Shown here: positions 1-7,622 of the stretch, in pieces | How positions within the stretch are numbered: the first letter of the stretch is position 1 | Layout of the letters: every line of letters starts with the position of its first letter | Assembly: GCF_002752675.1 (NCBI RefSeq) | Contig: NZ_CP024608.1 | Span: 3,596,001 to 3,660,000 of the forward strand | Reading direction: 5' to 3' | From: Massilia violaceinigra | Lineage (GTDB): Bacteria; Pseudomonadota; Gammaproteobacteria; Burkholderiales; Burkholderiaceae_D | Length of the DNA stretch: 64,000 nucleotides | Program-made: the position numbers and the translations under genes | The notes under the pieces: generated by a model | Seen by the model: the letters and a program-made list of their open reading frames with translations, nothing else | Told to the model about the DNA's origin: nothing | Database searches by the model: none

Positions 1-167
1 AGACCGACCGGGGCGATACCGCGTTTACGCTCAAGGGCGAAGAGGATATTCGCCGGATCGGCGATGCGTCGCTGCTGGTGGCCGATAACCACGGCATCCA
101 GTTTCTGATCCGCGATATGTTCACCATCGACAAGCACAGCCGGAAGATTCTCGACCGGTTTTTATGA
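1..167 (+). CDS. C-terminal end of a DUF1854 family protein (partial)
   Basis: The window opens inside a plus-strand reading frame that ends at a TGA at 165-167. The last ~54 residues include the pattern LVADNHGIQFLIRD and a terminal SRKILDRFL. A closing 'D-x-x-G ... L-D-x-x-S-R-x-x-L-x-x-F-L' tail is typical of DUF1854, small proteins found next to cyanophycin-associated ABC transporters in Burkholderiales. The assignment rests on that tail alone, since the N-terminus and upstream neighbours lie outside the window. Confidence 0.5.
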   Translation, partial: TDRGDTAFTLKGEEDIRRIGDASLLVADNHGIQFLIRDMFTIDKHSRKILDRFL

Positions 168-188
168 TGGCGTTTTGACGGAGATTGC

Positions 189-491
189 ATGCATTATTTG
201 TTATGTTACGACCTGGCCCCGGATTATCTCGAACGTCGCGGCCAGTACCGCAATGAGCACCTGAAACTGGCATGGGAAGCGCAGGAACGCGGTGAACTGA
301 TCATGGGCGGGGCGTTTTCCGATCCGGCCGATATGTCGGTACTGATGTTCCAGAGCGATTCGCCGGCGGTGGTGGAGGCGTTTGCCAAAGCCGATCCGTA
401 TCTGCTTCATGGCGTGGTGACCGGATATAAAGTCAGACAGTGGAACACGGTGGTCGGCAAGGATGCCTTTACACCGCTGCGGCCAGAGTAG
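189..491 (+). CDS. YciI family protein
   Basis: A 100-residue protein beginning MHYLLCYDLAPDYLERR. Its length, the N-terminal beta strand followed by an H-L-x-x-A helix and the central G-G-A-F-x-D-P segment fit the YciI fold, a small ferredoxin-like dimer with a conserved His/Asp pair. The biochemical role of most members is unknown. It starts 21 bases after the DUF1854 stop, so the two are probably co-transcribed. A REP-like palindrome follows the stop almost immediately. Confidence 0.8.
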   Translation: MHYLLCYDLAPDYLERRGQYRNEHLKLAWEAQERGELIMGGAFSDPADMSVLMFQSDSPAVVEAFAKADPYLLHGVVTGYKVRQWNTVVGKDAFTPLRPE

Positions 492-492
492 T

Positions 493-599
493 CCCCGTCG
501 TTCCCGCGCCAAGGCGGCACTCGGCGGGAACCCAAGTTATTTAAGCCGCCTATAGCTGCAGCACGAACTTGGGTTCCCGCCTTCGCGGGAACGACGGGG
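493..599. repeat. REP-like palindromic element, copy 1
   Basis: A nested palindrome fills the gap between the YciI and patatin genes. The outer arms CCCCGTCGTTCCCGCG (493-508) and its exact complement (584-599) are 16 bases. The inner arms GCGGGAACCCAAGTT and AACTTGGGTTCCCGC are 15 bases. Related copies occur at 20307, 24760 and 36210. The structure could act as an mRNA stabiliser or transcription terminator, but no T-tract follows it. Confidence 0.85.
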
Positions 600-636
600 T
601 GCTTGTCGTTCGCCGTTCAACTCAACCTGTCAAGCC

Positions 637-2829
637 ATGCGCGCCTTCTCCGCCTCCGTCCTCCTCTTCCTCGCCGTCTTCCACTCCTCCGTCCTCGCCG
701 CCGATCCTCCCCAGCGCCCCAAAATCGGCCTGGTGCTCTCCGGCGGCGGCGCGCGCGGCGTGGCCCACATCGGCGTGCTCAAAGTCCTCGAAGACATGCG
801 CATCCCGGTCGATTACGTGGTCGGCACCAGCATGGGGTCGATCGTCGCCGGCGCCTACGCGATGGGCAACCGTCCGGACGATCTGGAAAAACGCATCGCC
901 GGCGTCGAATGGAACAAGGTCCTTACCGACAGTCCGCCGCGCCTGGAACGCTCGACCTACGCCAAGGCGACCGAGCGCAAGAACATCGTCAGCGGCGAGA
1001 TCGGCTTTTCCGACGCCGAAATGCGCCTGCCGCGCGGCCTCAATTACGGCCAGCAGATCGAATTTTTCTTTCATACCCTGGCCGCCAACACCGGCGACGT
1101 CGCGCATTTCGATGAACTTGATATTCCTTTCCGCGCCGTGGCCACCGACATCGAAAACGGCAAGATGGTGGTGCTCGAACGCGGCGGCATCGCGCGCGCG
1201 ATGCGGGCCAGCATGTCGGTGCCGGGCGTGTTTGCTCCGGTCGAGATTGACGACCGCGCGCTGCTCGACGGCGGTCTGGTGCGCAACCTGCCGGTCGATG
1301 TGGTGCGCGGCATGGGCGCCGATATCGTCATCGCCGTCAATTTGGGCACGCCTTTGCTCAAGCGCGACCAGATCGTCTCGGCCTTCGGCGTGGGCCAGCA
1401 AATGCTCAACATCCTCACCGAGCAGAATGTCGAGGCGTCGCTGCGCGAACTGACGACGCGGGATGTATTGATCCTGCCGCAGCTGGGCGACTTCAGCGCG
1501 GCCGATTTTGAAAATTCCGCCAAGACCATCGACATGGGCGCCGCCGCCGCGCGCGTGGCGGCGGAGCGCCTGGCGCCGCTCGCCCTGTCGGAAGCCGACT
1601 TCCAGGCGCACCTGGCCGCGCGCGCGGCGCGCCATCCGGCCGTGGTGAAGGTCAATTCGGTGCGCATCGATACCAGACAGCTGAAACATGTCAGCGAACG
1701 GTTCATCAACCGCAAATTTTCGATCAAGCCGGGCCAGCAATTCAGTACGGCGGAACTGCACGCCAACATGAACAGCCTGTATTCGACGGGCGACTTTGAA
1801 AACGTCACGCACCGTTTCGAGCATGGTCCGGACGGGCGCACCCTGGTGATCGAGCCGGTCGAAAAACAATGGGGCCCGAATTATCTGCAGGCCGGCGTGA
1901 GATTATCGACCGACCTGGCCGGCGAAAGCGACTTTACGATCCTGCTGGCGCATCGTGGCAAATGGCTGACGCGCTCAGGGCTGGAATGGCGCAATACCGT
2001 CTCGCTGGGCCAGTTCAATTCCTTCACCTCGCAGCTATATCAGCCGCTCGGAGGAGAAAGCCGCTGGTACATTGCGCCGACAGTGCGTTTTTCGCAGAAC
2101 AAGGATAACCTGATCATCAACGACAAGGCGGTGGCGACCTACAGCGCCAAGCACGCATCCGTCGGGATCGATCTGGTCAATCACGTCGATGACGACAGCA
2201 CCTTCAAAGTGGGCCTGGAACGCGGCACCGAGCGCTCCGATCCCAGCATCGGCGTATCGCAATTGACCAGCGAGAGAAACCAGATCGGCGTCATCAAACT
2301 CGAATACGTGCAAGACCGGCTCGACGATTGGGTGTTTCCATCGTCGGGAAATTTCACCTTTGTGAATGCCCGTATCGCCCCGACCTCGGTGCGCAGCACG
2401 CTCGCCTACAAGCGCCTCGACATGGGCCACGAAAGGGCGTGGAACAGTGGCGCGCACCGTTTCAGCGTGGCGGGACGCGCGGGCAAACTGTGGGGCGACG
2501 ATTTGCCGTTGATGGAATTGTTTTCGCTGGGCGGATTCCTGAACCTATCAGGTTACCAGGCGCGCCAGTTCCTCGGTGGCGATTATCTGTTCGGGCGCGG
2601 CGTATATACGCTCAAGACGACCTTGCTGGGCACCCGCAACGTGTATCTGGGCGCCTCGGTCGAAATAGGCAAGATGACGCGGCGCTTGAATGGCGACCCG
2701 ATGGAACGGGTCCAGTTTGCCAATTCCTTGTTCGGTGCGGTGAATACGGCCCTGGGGCCGTTCACCGTGGCGGTGGGGATCGGGGAACGAGGCAATCAGA
2801 CGTTTTATCTGTTCTTCGGCAAGCCATGA
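637..2829 (+). CDS. Patatin-like phospholipase with BamA-type barrel (PlpD type)
   Basis: A 730-residue protein. A signal peptide (residues 1-21) is followed by a patatin domain with oxyanion motif GGGARG near residue 37, nucleophile motif GTSMG (Ser65) and catalytic Asp in DGG near residue 211. A short POTRA-like segment follows from about residue 340 and then a ~370-residue Omp85-like beta barrel ending in aromatic F-F-G-K-P. This is the architecture of type Vd autotransporters such as Pseudomonas PlpD, where the lipase is exported through its own C-terminal barrel. In many relatives the passenger is cleaved or stays surface-attached; which applies here cannot be told. It appears monocistronic, with a palindrome on each side. 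Confidence 0.92.
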   Translation: MRAFSASVLLFLAVFHSSVLAADPPQRPKIGLVLSGGGARGVAHIGVLKVLEDMRIPVDYVVGTSMGSIVAGAYAMGNRPDDLEKRIAGVEWNKVLTDSPPRLERSTYAKATERKNIVSGEIGFSDAEMRLPRGLNYGQQIEFFFHTLAANTGDVAHFDELDIPFRAVATDIENGKMVVLERGGIARAMRASMSVPGVFAPVEIDDRALLDGGLVRNLPVDVVRGMGADIVIAVNLGTPLLKRDQIVSAFGVGQQMLNILTEQNVEASLRELTTRDVLILPQLGDFSAADFENSAKTIDMGAAAARVAAERLAPLALSEADFQAHLAARAARHPAVVKVNSVRIDTRQLKHVSERFINRKFSIKPGQQFSTAELHANMNSLYSTGDFENVTHRFEHGPDGRTLVIEPVEKQWGPNYLQAGVRLSTDLAGESDFTILLAHRGKWLTRSGLEWRNTVSLGQFNSFTSQLYQPLGGESRWYIAPTVRFSQNKDNLIINDKAVATYSAKHASVGIDLVNHVDDDSTFKVGLERGTERSDPSIGVSQLTSERNQIGVIKLEYVQDRLDDWVFPSSGNFTFVNARIAPTSVRSTLAYKRLDMGHERAWNSGAHRFSVAGRAGKLWGDDLPLMELFSLGGFLNLSGYQARQFLGGDYLFGRGVYTLKTTLLGTRNVYLGASVEIGKMTRRLNGDPMERVQFANSLFGAVNTALGPFTVAVGIGERGNQTFYLFFGKP

Positions 2830-2837
2830 ACACGATG

Positions 2838-2880
2838 CGTGTCGAGTCGGACGAGGTTTCACTCCTCGGTGCTCGACACG
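2838..2880. terminator. Stem-loop between convergent genes
   Basis: CGTGTCGAG (2838-2846) pairs with CTCGACACG (2872-2880), with a second inner stem GAGG/CCTC. It lies between the plus-strand patatin and the minus-strand exported protein. There is no T-tract, so it is only a probable bidirectional terminator or RNA-end structure. Confidence 0.5.
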
Positions 2881-2914
2881 CGACTGGGCACCTCTTTCAA
2901 CTCGCCGGCGTGTG

Positions 2915-3412
2915 CTACAACGGTTCCAGGGCGAAGTACGCTTCAATCCCCGACGACTGCTCGGTCGGTGCCTTGCGGGGAATCACGCAATTGAAGTAGG
3001 TACGATACCCGGCACCACCACCGTTCACCCCCACCGAATCAAGGTTCTGTGCTCCCCCACGGCCGGAGCTCTCAATGCGGGGAGCAGCGTAGGCGCGCGC
3101 AGCTGAGCTACGGCTGATCAGGGTACAGAAGACGTTGGAAGCCGCACTGTAGTCAATGACTCGTACACCTGCCTTTTCCAGTCCGCGGGTGCCATCCGTG
3201 ATCACGGGACAATTCACCCTCAGCTCACTCGTGGTGGACGCATTCTGGACCATGCCGTCGACATACACCGGAGTGCCGTTAACCGGGACACAGTGCGCGC
3301 CGCTATAGAAATTGGCGGCGGAAGCCGAAGCAGGCAACATCACGGCGCAACAGGTAATTCCGAGCTGAACAGCGAGAGGCCGCAGCAGTTTGGTGGGACG
3401 CAGGTTCTTCAT
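2915..3412 (-). CDS. Exported protein of unknown function
   Basis: A 165-residue protein counted from the ATG at 3412, chosen because GGAAGGAG lies 7 bases upstream; the frame could extend 11 codons further without a ribosome site. Residues 1-32 form a signal peptide (MKNLRP..., hydrophobic core, ASASA cleavage region). The mature part has four cysteines and Ser/Gly/Asn-rich stretches, suggesting a disulphide-bonded secreted or periplasmic protein. I recognise no family. It is isolated, with no operon partner. Confidence 0.65.
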   Translation of the reverse strand: MKNLRPTKLLRPLAVQLGITCCAVMLPASASAANFYSGAHCVPVNGTPVYVDGMVQNASTTSELRVNCPVITDGTRGLEKAGVRVIDYSAASNVFCTLISRSSAARAYAAPRIESSGRGGAQNLDSVGVNGGGAGYRTYFNCVIPRKAPTEQSSGIEAYFALEPL

Positions 3413-3674
3413 AATCAGCTCCTTCCGGTTCGGGTTTCCGATCAATTGATGTAAATAGTTTATTTTTCATCAGGAAGCTGCCTTGGACATCGAACAAGGT
3501 TCGACTTGATCGCACCGTAGCCCGCCATGGAACCGAGGCCAGGCAACGATGCAATCATCGTTGCGGATACCCCTGGGTCGAGCGCTTCCATTCAGCAAAC
3601 CGTTCTGTTTTTTGGAATGATTACTATGAAAGACTCTCTTTCCTGCGAGAGAGCCGCCGCCTGCTACCGGCTGG
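3413..3674. other. Intergenic region with small hairpins
   Basis: About 260 bases between two minus-strand genes. It holds AACGATG-CAAT-CATCGTT near 3546 and a CTCTC/GAGAG stem near 3635, just downstream of the exonuclease stop and possibly its terminator. No reading frame with a ribosome site was seen. Confidence 0.5.
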
Positions 3675-4235
3675 TCAGCGGTTCAGACGCGCTTCCCCGA
3701 AAGCGTACGGCAGCAGGCGCGCAATATTGCGGGCGTCGTCAATGCCGCGATGGTGCGCGCCGGCGAATGTCATGCCGGCCATCCGGATGGCTTCGCCCAG
3801 CCCCGGTTTTTTGGACAGCTTCTGGCGTTCCGCCATCAGGCGCTTGACGTTCATGTGCGACGCATTGATCGGATAGGGCACGTTGTGGAATGCGCAGTCC
3901 TGGCGCAGCTGTTTCAAGTCGTAGTCGCCCCAGGAACAGAACAGGAAGTCGCTGTATTGATACAGCCAGGTTTTGAAATGATCGATCGCTTCCTCGAACA
4001 GCGGCGCACTGTCGACGTCTTTTTGCTCAATCGAGGTGAGCGTGGTGCAGAACGGCGCGAGCACCGGGTGCCGCACCGGGCGGATGAAGCTCTGGAACTC
4101 GTCGACCACGGCGAGGCTGGCGCCGTCGACCATCACGGCGCCAATTTCAATGATTTCCATATGGTCGCGCGCCACCGTGCCCTTGTCGCAGCAGGTGGCT
4201 TCAAAATCGATAACGAGGTAACGCTCAGCTTGCAT
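3675..4235 (-). CDS. DEDDh-family 3'-5' exonuclease
   Basis: A 186-residue single-domain exonuclease. Exo I motif DFEAT (Asp10, Glu12) near the N-terminus, Exo II with a WGDYD segment near residue 102, and Exo III HHRGIDDARN near residue 160 are all present, giving the DEDDh set of metal-binding acids plus catalytic His. Overall it resembles ERI1/KapD-like proteins rather than the polymerase III epsilon chain, so an RNA or short-DNA trimming role is likely. It lies 122 bases downstream of the DUF885 gene on the same strand. Confidence 0.88.
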   Translation of the reverse strand: MQAERYLVIDFEATCCDKGTVARDHMEIIEIGAVMVDGASLAVVDEFQSFIRPVRHPVLAPFCTTLTSIEQKDVDSAPLFEEAIDHFKTWLYQYSDFLFCSWGDYDLKQLRQDCAFHNVPYPINASHMNVKRLMAERQKLSKKPGLGEAIRMAGMTFAGAHHRGIDDARNIARLLPYAFGEARLNR

Positions 4236-4282
4236 TCAGAATATCCTTTTTTTAGTGAAAACATCGTAGGCCTTTTCGGCAC

Positions 4283-6112
4283 CTATTTCGCCGACGCGAT
4301 CCAGCGATCCACCCGCGCTTCGAGCAGAGGCAGCGGCAGGGTGCCGTCGCCGATCACCACTTCGTGAAACTTGGGCAGGCTGAATTTGTCGCCCATCGCC
4401 TTGCGCGCGCGTTCGCGCAATTCCAGGATTTTTAGCGCGCCGATCTTGTAGCTCAGCGCCTGCGCCGGCCACACCATATAGCGCTCGATCTGGTTCTTGG
4501 CGCGCGCCTCGCTGTAACCGAGCGTTTCGCGCGCGTAGGCAATCGCCTGTTCGCGGTTCCAGCCTTTGACGTGCATGCCGGTATCGACCACCAGCCTGAC
4601 AGCACGCAGCAATTCATCGTTCAGATGACCGAAGTAGGCTTCCGGATCGTCGTACAGGCCGAATTCGTGGCCCAGCGTTTCCGCATATAGTGCCCAGCCT
4701 TCGGTAAATGCCCCGATATTCGGATTTTCGGTATTAAATTTACGGAAATCCGGTACGTCGAGTTCCTTCAGCAGCCCCGCATGGAAATGGTGGCCGGGCT
4801 GGCCTTCATGCAGATACAGGGTGACCATGCCGGTGCGGCTGTATTGTTTGGGGTCGGTCACGACCGCCCAGAACACGCCCGGATGCGAGCCGTCGGCCGC
4901 CGCCGGCGTGTAATGGTCGGATGCCGTCGCACGGCTCAATTCCGGTTCGAGCTGCAGTTCGAGCGGCGCTTTCGGCAGCAGCGAAAACAGCGGTGCGAGT
5001 TTGCCCCTGACCTTGGCGTCGATCTGGCGATAGGCGTCGAGCACTTCCGCTTCGGTCTTGAATGGTTTGAATTTGTCCTGTGCTGCCACCCATTGCGGCA
5101 GCGCCGCCGGTGGCCCGCTGTAACCGAGCTTGGGACCGAGTACCGCCCATTGCTGCTGGATGCGCGCCACTTCCTTCAGTCCCAACTGGTGAATCTCTTC
5201 CGGATTCATCGACACTGTCGTGCGGTCCTTGATCTGCGCCTGGTACCACGCGGCGCCATCCGCCAGCGCGCTCCAGCCATCGGTATTGCGGCTGGCGGGC
5301 AGGTATTCCTTTTCCACGTAAGTCGCCAGCCGGTCCAGGGCAGGGGAGAGCTTGTTTGCAATCGTGCCGCGGTAGGCCGCGCTCAGACGGTCTTTATCCG
5401 CTTGCGAAAACGCCGCCGGCAGATTCTTGACCGGGGTGTAGAAGATATTCGCTTCCGGGGTGGCGCTGCGCAGTTGCTGGAACTGGGGCAGCATCGCCAC
5501 CGTAATCGCTTTCGGCTGCACGATGCCGCGCTTGACGCCTTCGCGCATGTTGGCGATGGCCTGGTCGATCCAGGCCGGGAGCTGGTTCAGGCGGCTCAGG
5601 TAATCCTGATACTGGGCCACGGTATTCAAGGGCTGGGAACCGGTGCCGCTGGCGTAATTGGCCAGCGTGCCGGGAACATGGTCGAAGTGGTTCAGCGGGA
5701 GCAGATGCTCGGGGAATTTCTCCAGGCTGAGGCCACTTTCCAGCTCGAATGCGAGCAGGTCGTAGTTCAATTGTTCCTTGTCGCTCAGGCGCGCGCGCGG
5801 AATGGCTTTTAACTGCGTCTGCATGCGGCGGTACAGGTCAAACTGGCGGGTGCGGTTTTTTTGCGAGATGCTCAGTCCCAGCTGGCCGTTATAGCGGCTG
5901 TCGCCATTGGCGGTAATGAGCAGCGGATCGAAGCGGGCGCGCGCCTGGTAAAAAGCGTCGGCCAGCTTGTGCAGCTGCTTCGTCGCGCGCGCAGGCGCGG
6001 TAGCCGCGGCCGTCGTGGCCGATGGGGCGGCGGTCGCCGGGGCGAGCGGGGACATCAGCACGGCAAGCAATGCCGTGGTGCCGAGCAGCGGGCGGGAAAG
6101 ACGCAAACGCAT
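4283..6112 (-). CDS. DUF885 family peptidase-like protein
   Basis: A 609-residue protein from the ATG at 6112, preceded by AAGGAA at good spacing. Residues 1-29 form a signal peptide, so it is periplasmic or outer-membrane associated. The DUF885 signature is clear: H-E-G-x-P-G-H-H-F near residue 435 and E-G-W-A-L-Y-x-E near residue 470. Together these look like a zinc-metallopeptidase site related to carboxypeptidase Taq/M32-like folds. The natural substrate is not known. It appears to be a single-gene unit or to lead into the exonuclease. Confidence 0.88.
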   Translation of the reverse strand: MRLRLSRPLLGTTALLAVLMSPLAPATAAPSATTAAATAPARATKQLHKLADAFYQARARFDPLLITANGDSRYNGQLGLSISQKNRTRQFDLYRRMQTQLKAIPRARLSDKEQLNYDLLAFELESGLSLEKFPEHLLPLNHFDHVPGTLANYASGTGSQPLNTVAQYQDYLSRLNQLPAWIDQAIANMREGVKRGIVQPKAITVAMLPQFQQLRSATPEANIFYTPVKNLPAAFSQADKDRLSAAYRGTIANKLSPALDRLATYVEKEYLPASRNTDGWSALADGAAWYQAQIKDRTTVSMNPEEIHQLGLKEVARIQQQWAVLGPKLGYSGPPAALPQWVAAQDKFKPFKTEAEVLDAYRQIDAKVRGKLAPLFSLLPKAPLELQLEPELSRATASDHYTPAAADGSHPGVFWAVVTDPKQYSRTGMVTLYLHEGQPGHHFHAGLLKELDVPDFRKFNTENPNIGAFTEGWALYAETLGHEFGLYDDPEAYFGHLNDELLRAVRLVVDTGMHVKGWNREQAIAYARETLGYSEARAKNQIERYMVWPAQALSYKIGALKILELRERARKAMGDKFSLPKFHEVVIGDGTLPLPLLEARVDRWIASAK

Positions 6113-6254
6113 GAGGGTTCCTTGGACTTTGAATGTGGAGAACTGAAATAGCATAGCGCAAATGGCGGCGGCCAGGCAGCGCCGGTACCCTGTATGATGA
6201 GCGGCGCTTCGCGCCCGTCGGCGCCAGCGCGGTTCATCTCATTATGGAAGCGCC

Positions 6255-7535
6255 ATGTCAGATTATTCGACCGTTTTGCCGCACATTATCGTGGTTACCA
6301 CCGGCACGGCCGGCGACCTGTTTCCGTTCCTGAGGCTTGCACTCGGCCTGCGCGAGCGCGGCCATGCCGTCACGTTCCTCGCGCCCGCCATGCACGAAGC
6401 GCTGGTGCATCAGGCCGGCCTGGCGTTTCATGCCATGCCGGCCGATCCGGCTGTCCTGAACGATCCCGACCTGTGGCATGCCCGGCGCGGCTTCGGCGTG
6501 GTCTGGCGCGCCATGCAGCCCGGCATGGACGCGATGCGCGCATTCATGGCAGCACTGCCGCCGGAAGAGCCGTGCACGATGCTGGTCCATCCGTTGGTGG
6601 TGGCCCATGCCGATCTGTGCCGGGCGGAGCGGCCCGGCATCCGCATCGTGGCCGGCTTCCTGGCGCCGTCCAATCTGCGCACGGTCCACGATCTGCCGAT
6701 GCTGGGACCGTTCCCGGTGCCGCGCTGGATGCCGCTGACCCTGCGGCGCTGGATGTGGCGCGGCGTCGAGGCTTCTGCGGTGAATCCGGTGGCCCTGCCC
6801 GACCTGAACGCGGCGCGCCGGTTGCAAGGGCGCGCGCCGGCGTCCAGCTATATGGACACGATGTATGGCGCGCCGGACTTGTCGGTGACCTTGTTTCCCG
6901 AGTGGTTCGGCGCGCGCCAGCCGGACTGGCCTTCGACGCTGGTGTGCGGCGACTTTCCGCTGTACGACCCGCACCCGGGCGCGTCGATGGCGCCGGCTCT
7001 GGTGGAGTTCATGCGCGCCGGCAGTGCTCCGCTCATCGTGACCCATGGCACCGGCAACCTGCAGGCCGCCGCGTTTTTCGCCAGCGCGCTTGAAGCGGCC
7101 CAAAAGCTGGGACGGCGCATCGTGTTCCTCACGCCGCACCGGGCGCAGGTGCCGGCGGCGCTGCCGGCATCGGCGTTCTGGCAGGATTACTGCCCGCTGG
7201 CGGCCTTGTTGCCGGGCGCGGCGGCGCTGGTGCACCACGGCGGCATCGGCACCACGGCCGAAGCGATGCGTGCCGGCACGCCCCAGCTGATCGTGCCGAT
7301 GGCGTACGACCAGTTCGACAACGCGGCGCGCGTCACGGCCCTCCACGCCGGCCTGACGCTCAAGGCCGGCAAAGCCAGCGCCCGCGCGCTCGCCAATGCC
7401 CTGCAACAATTGCTGCAATCGCCAGAGGTGCACATCGGTTGCTCAGCAGTAAAAGCGCGCCTGGCGGCCGGGAGCGACCTTGATGGCGTGCTAGAATCCA
7501 TATCAAAAACGGTATCGAAAACCGGAAAAATATGA
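6255..7535 (+). CDS. GT1-type glycosyltransferase
   Basis: A 426-residue GT-B fold enzyme. The N-terminal acceptor half begins IVVTTGTAGDLFPFLRLA, the glycine-rich start typical of sterol/macrolide/rhamnosyl transferases. The C-terminal donor half carries HHGGIGTTAEAMRAGTPQ and MAYDQFDNA, the nucleotide-sugar signature of the UGT/MGT family. The acceptor cannot be told from sequence. The last ~35 bases overlap the operator and -35 region of the next operon, so the two transcription units are separate although both are on the plus strand. Confidence 0.88.
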   Translation: MSDYSTVLPHIIVVTTGTAGDLFPFLRLALGLRERGHAVTFLAPAMHEALVHQAGLAFHAMPADPAVLNDPDLWHARRGFGVVWRAMQPGMDAMRAFMAALPPEEPCTMLVHPLVVAHADLCRAERPGIRIVAGFLAPSNLRTVHDLPMLGPFPVPRWMPLTLRRWMWRGVEASAVNPVALPDLNAARRLQGRAPASSYMDTMYGAPDLSVTLFPEWFGARQPDWPSTLVCGDFPLYDPHPGASMAPALVEFMRAGSAPLIVTHGTGNLQAAAFFASALEAAQKLGRRIVFLTPHRAQVPAALPASAFWQDYCPLAALLPGAAALVHHGGIGTTAEAMRAGTPQLIVPMAYDQFDNAARVTALHAGLTLKAGKASARALANALQQLLQSPEVHIGCSAVKARLAAGSDLDGVLESISKTVSKTGKI

Positions 7536-7565
7536 TTGGATTGATTCTTTGGCTTTCCTTACTAT
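7499..7565 (+). promoter_or_regulatory. L-arabinose regulon operator and promoter, site 1
   Basis: ATATC (7500-7504), five bases, CGGTATC (7510-7516), then TTGGAT (-35, 7536-7541), an 18-base spacer and TACTAT (-10, 7560-7565). Sites 2 and 3 have identical spacing. The operator half lies inside the 3' end of the glycosyltransferase gene. Predicted transcription start is about 7572, giving a ~50-base leader before the TonB receptor. Confidence 0.75.
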
Positions 7566-7622
7566 CCGGTTCAAGGGCTAAAAATACCCAAGAATCATAT
7601 AACTAGAATGCCAAGGAGACGT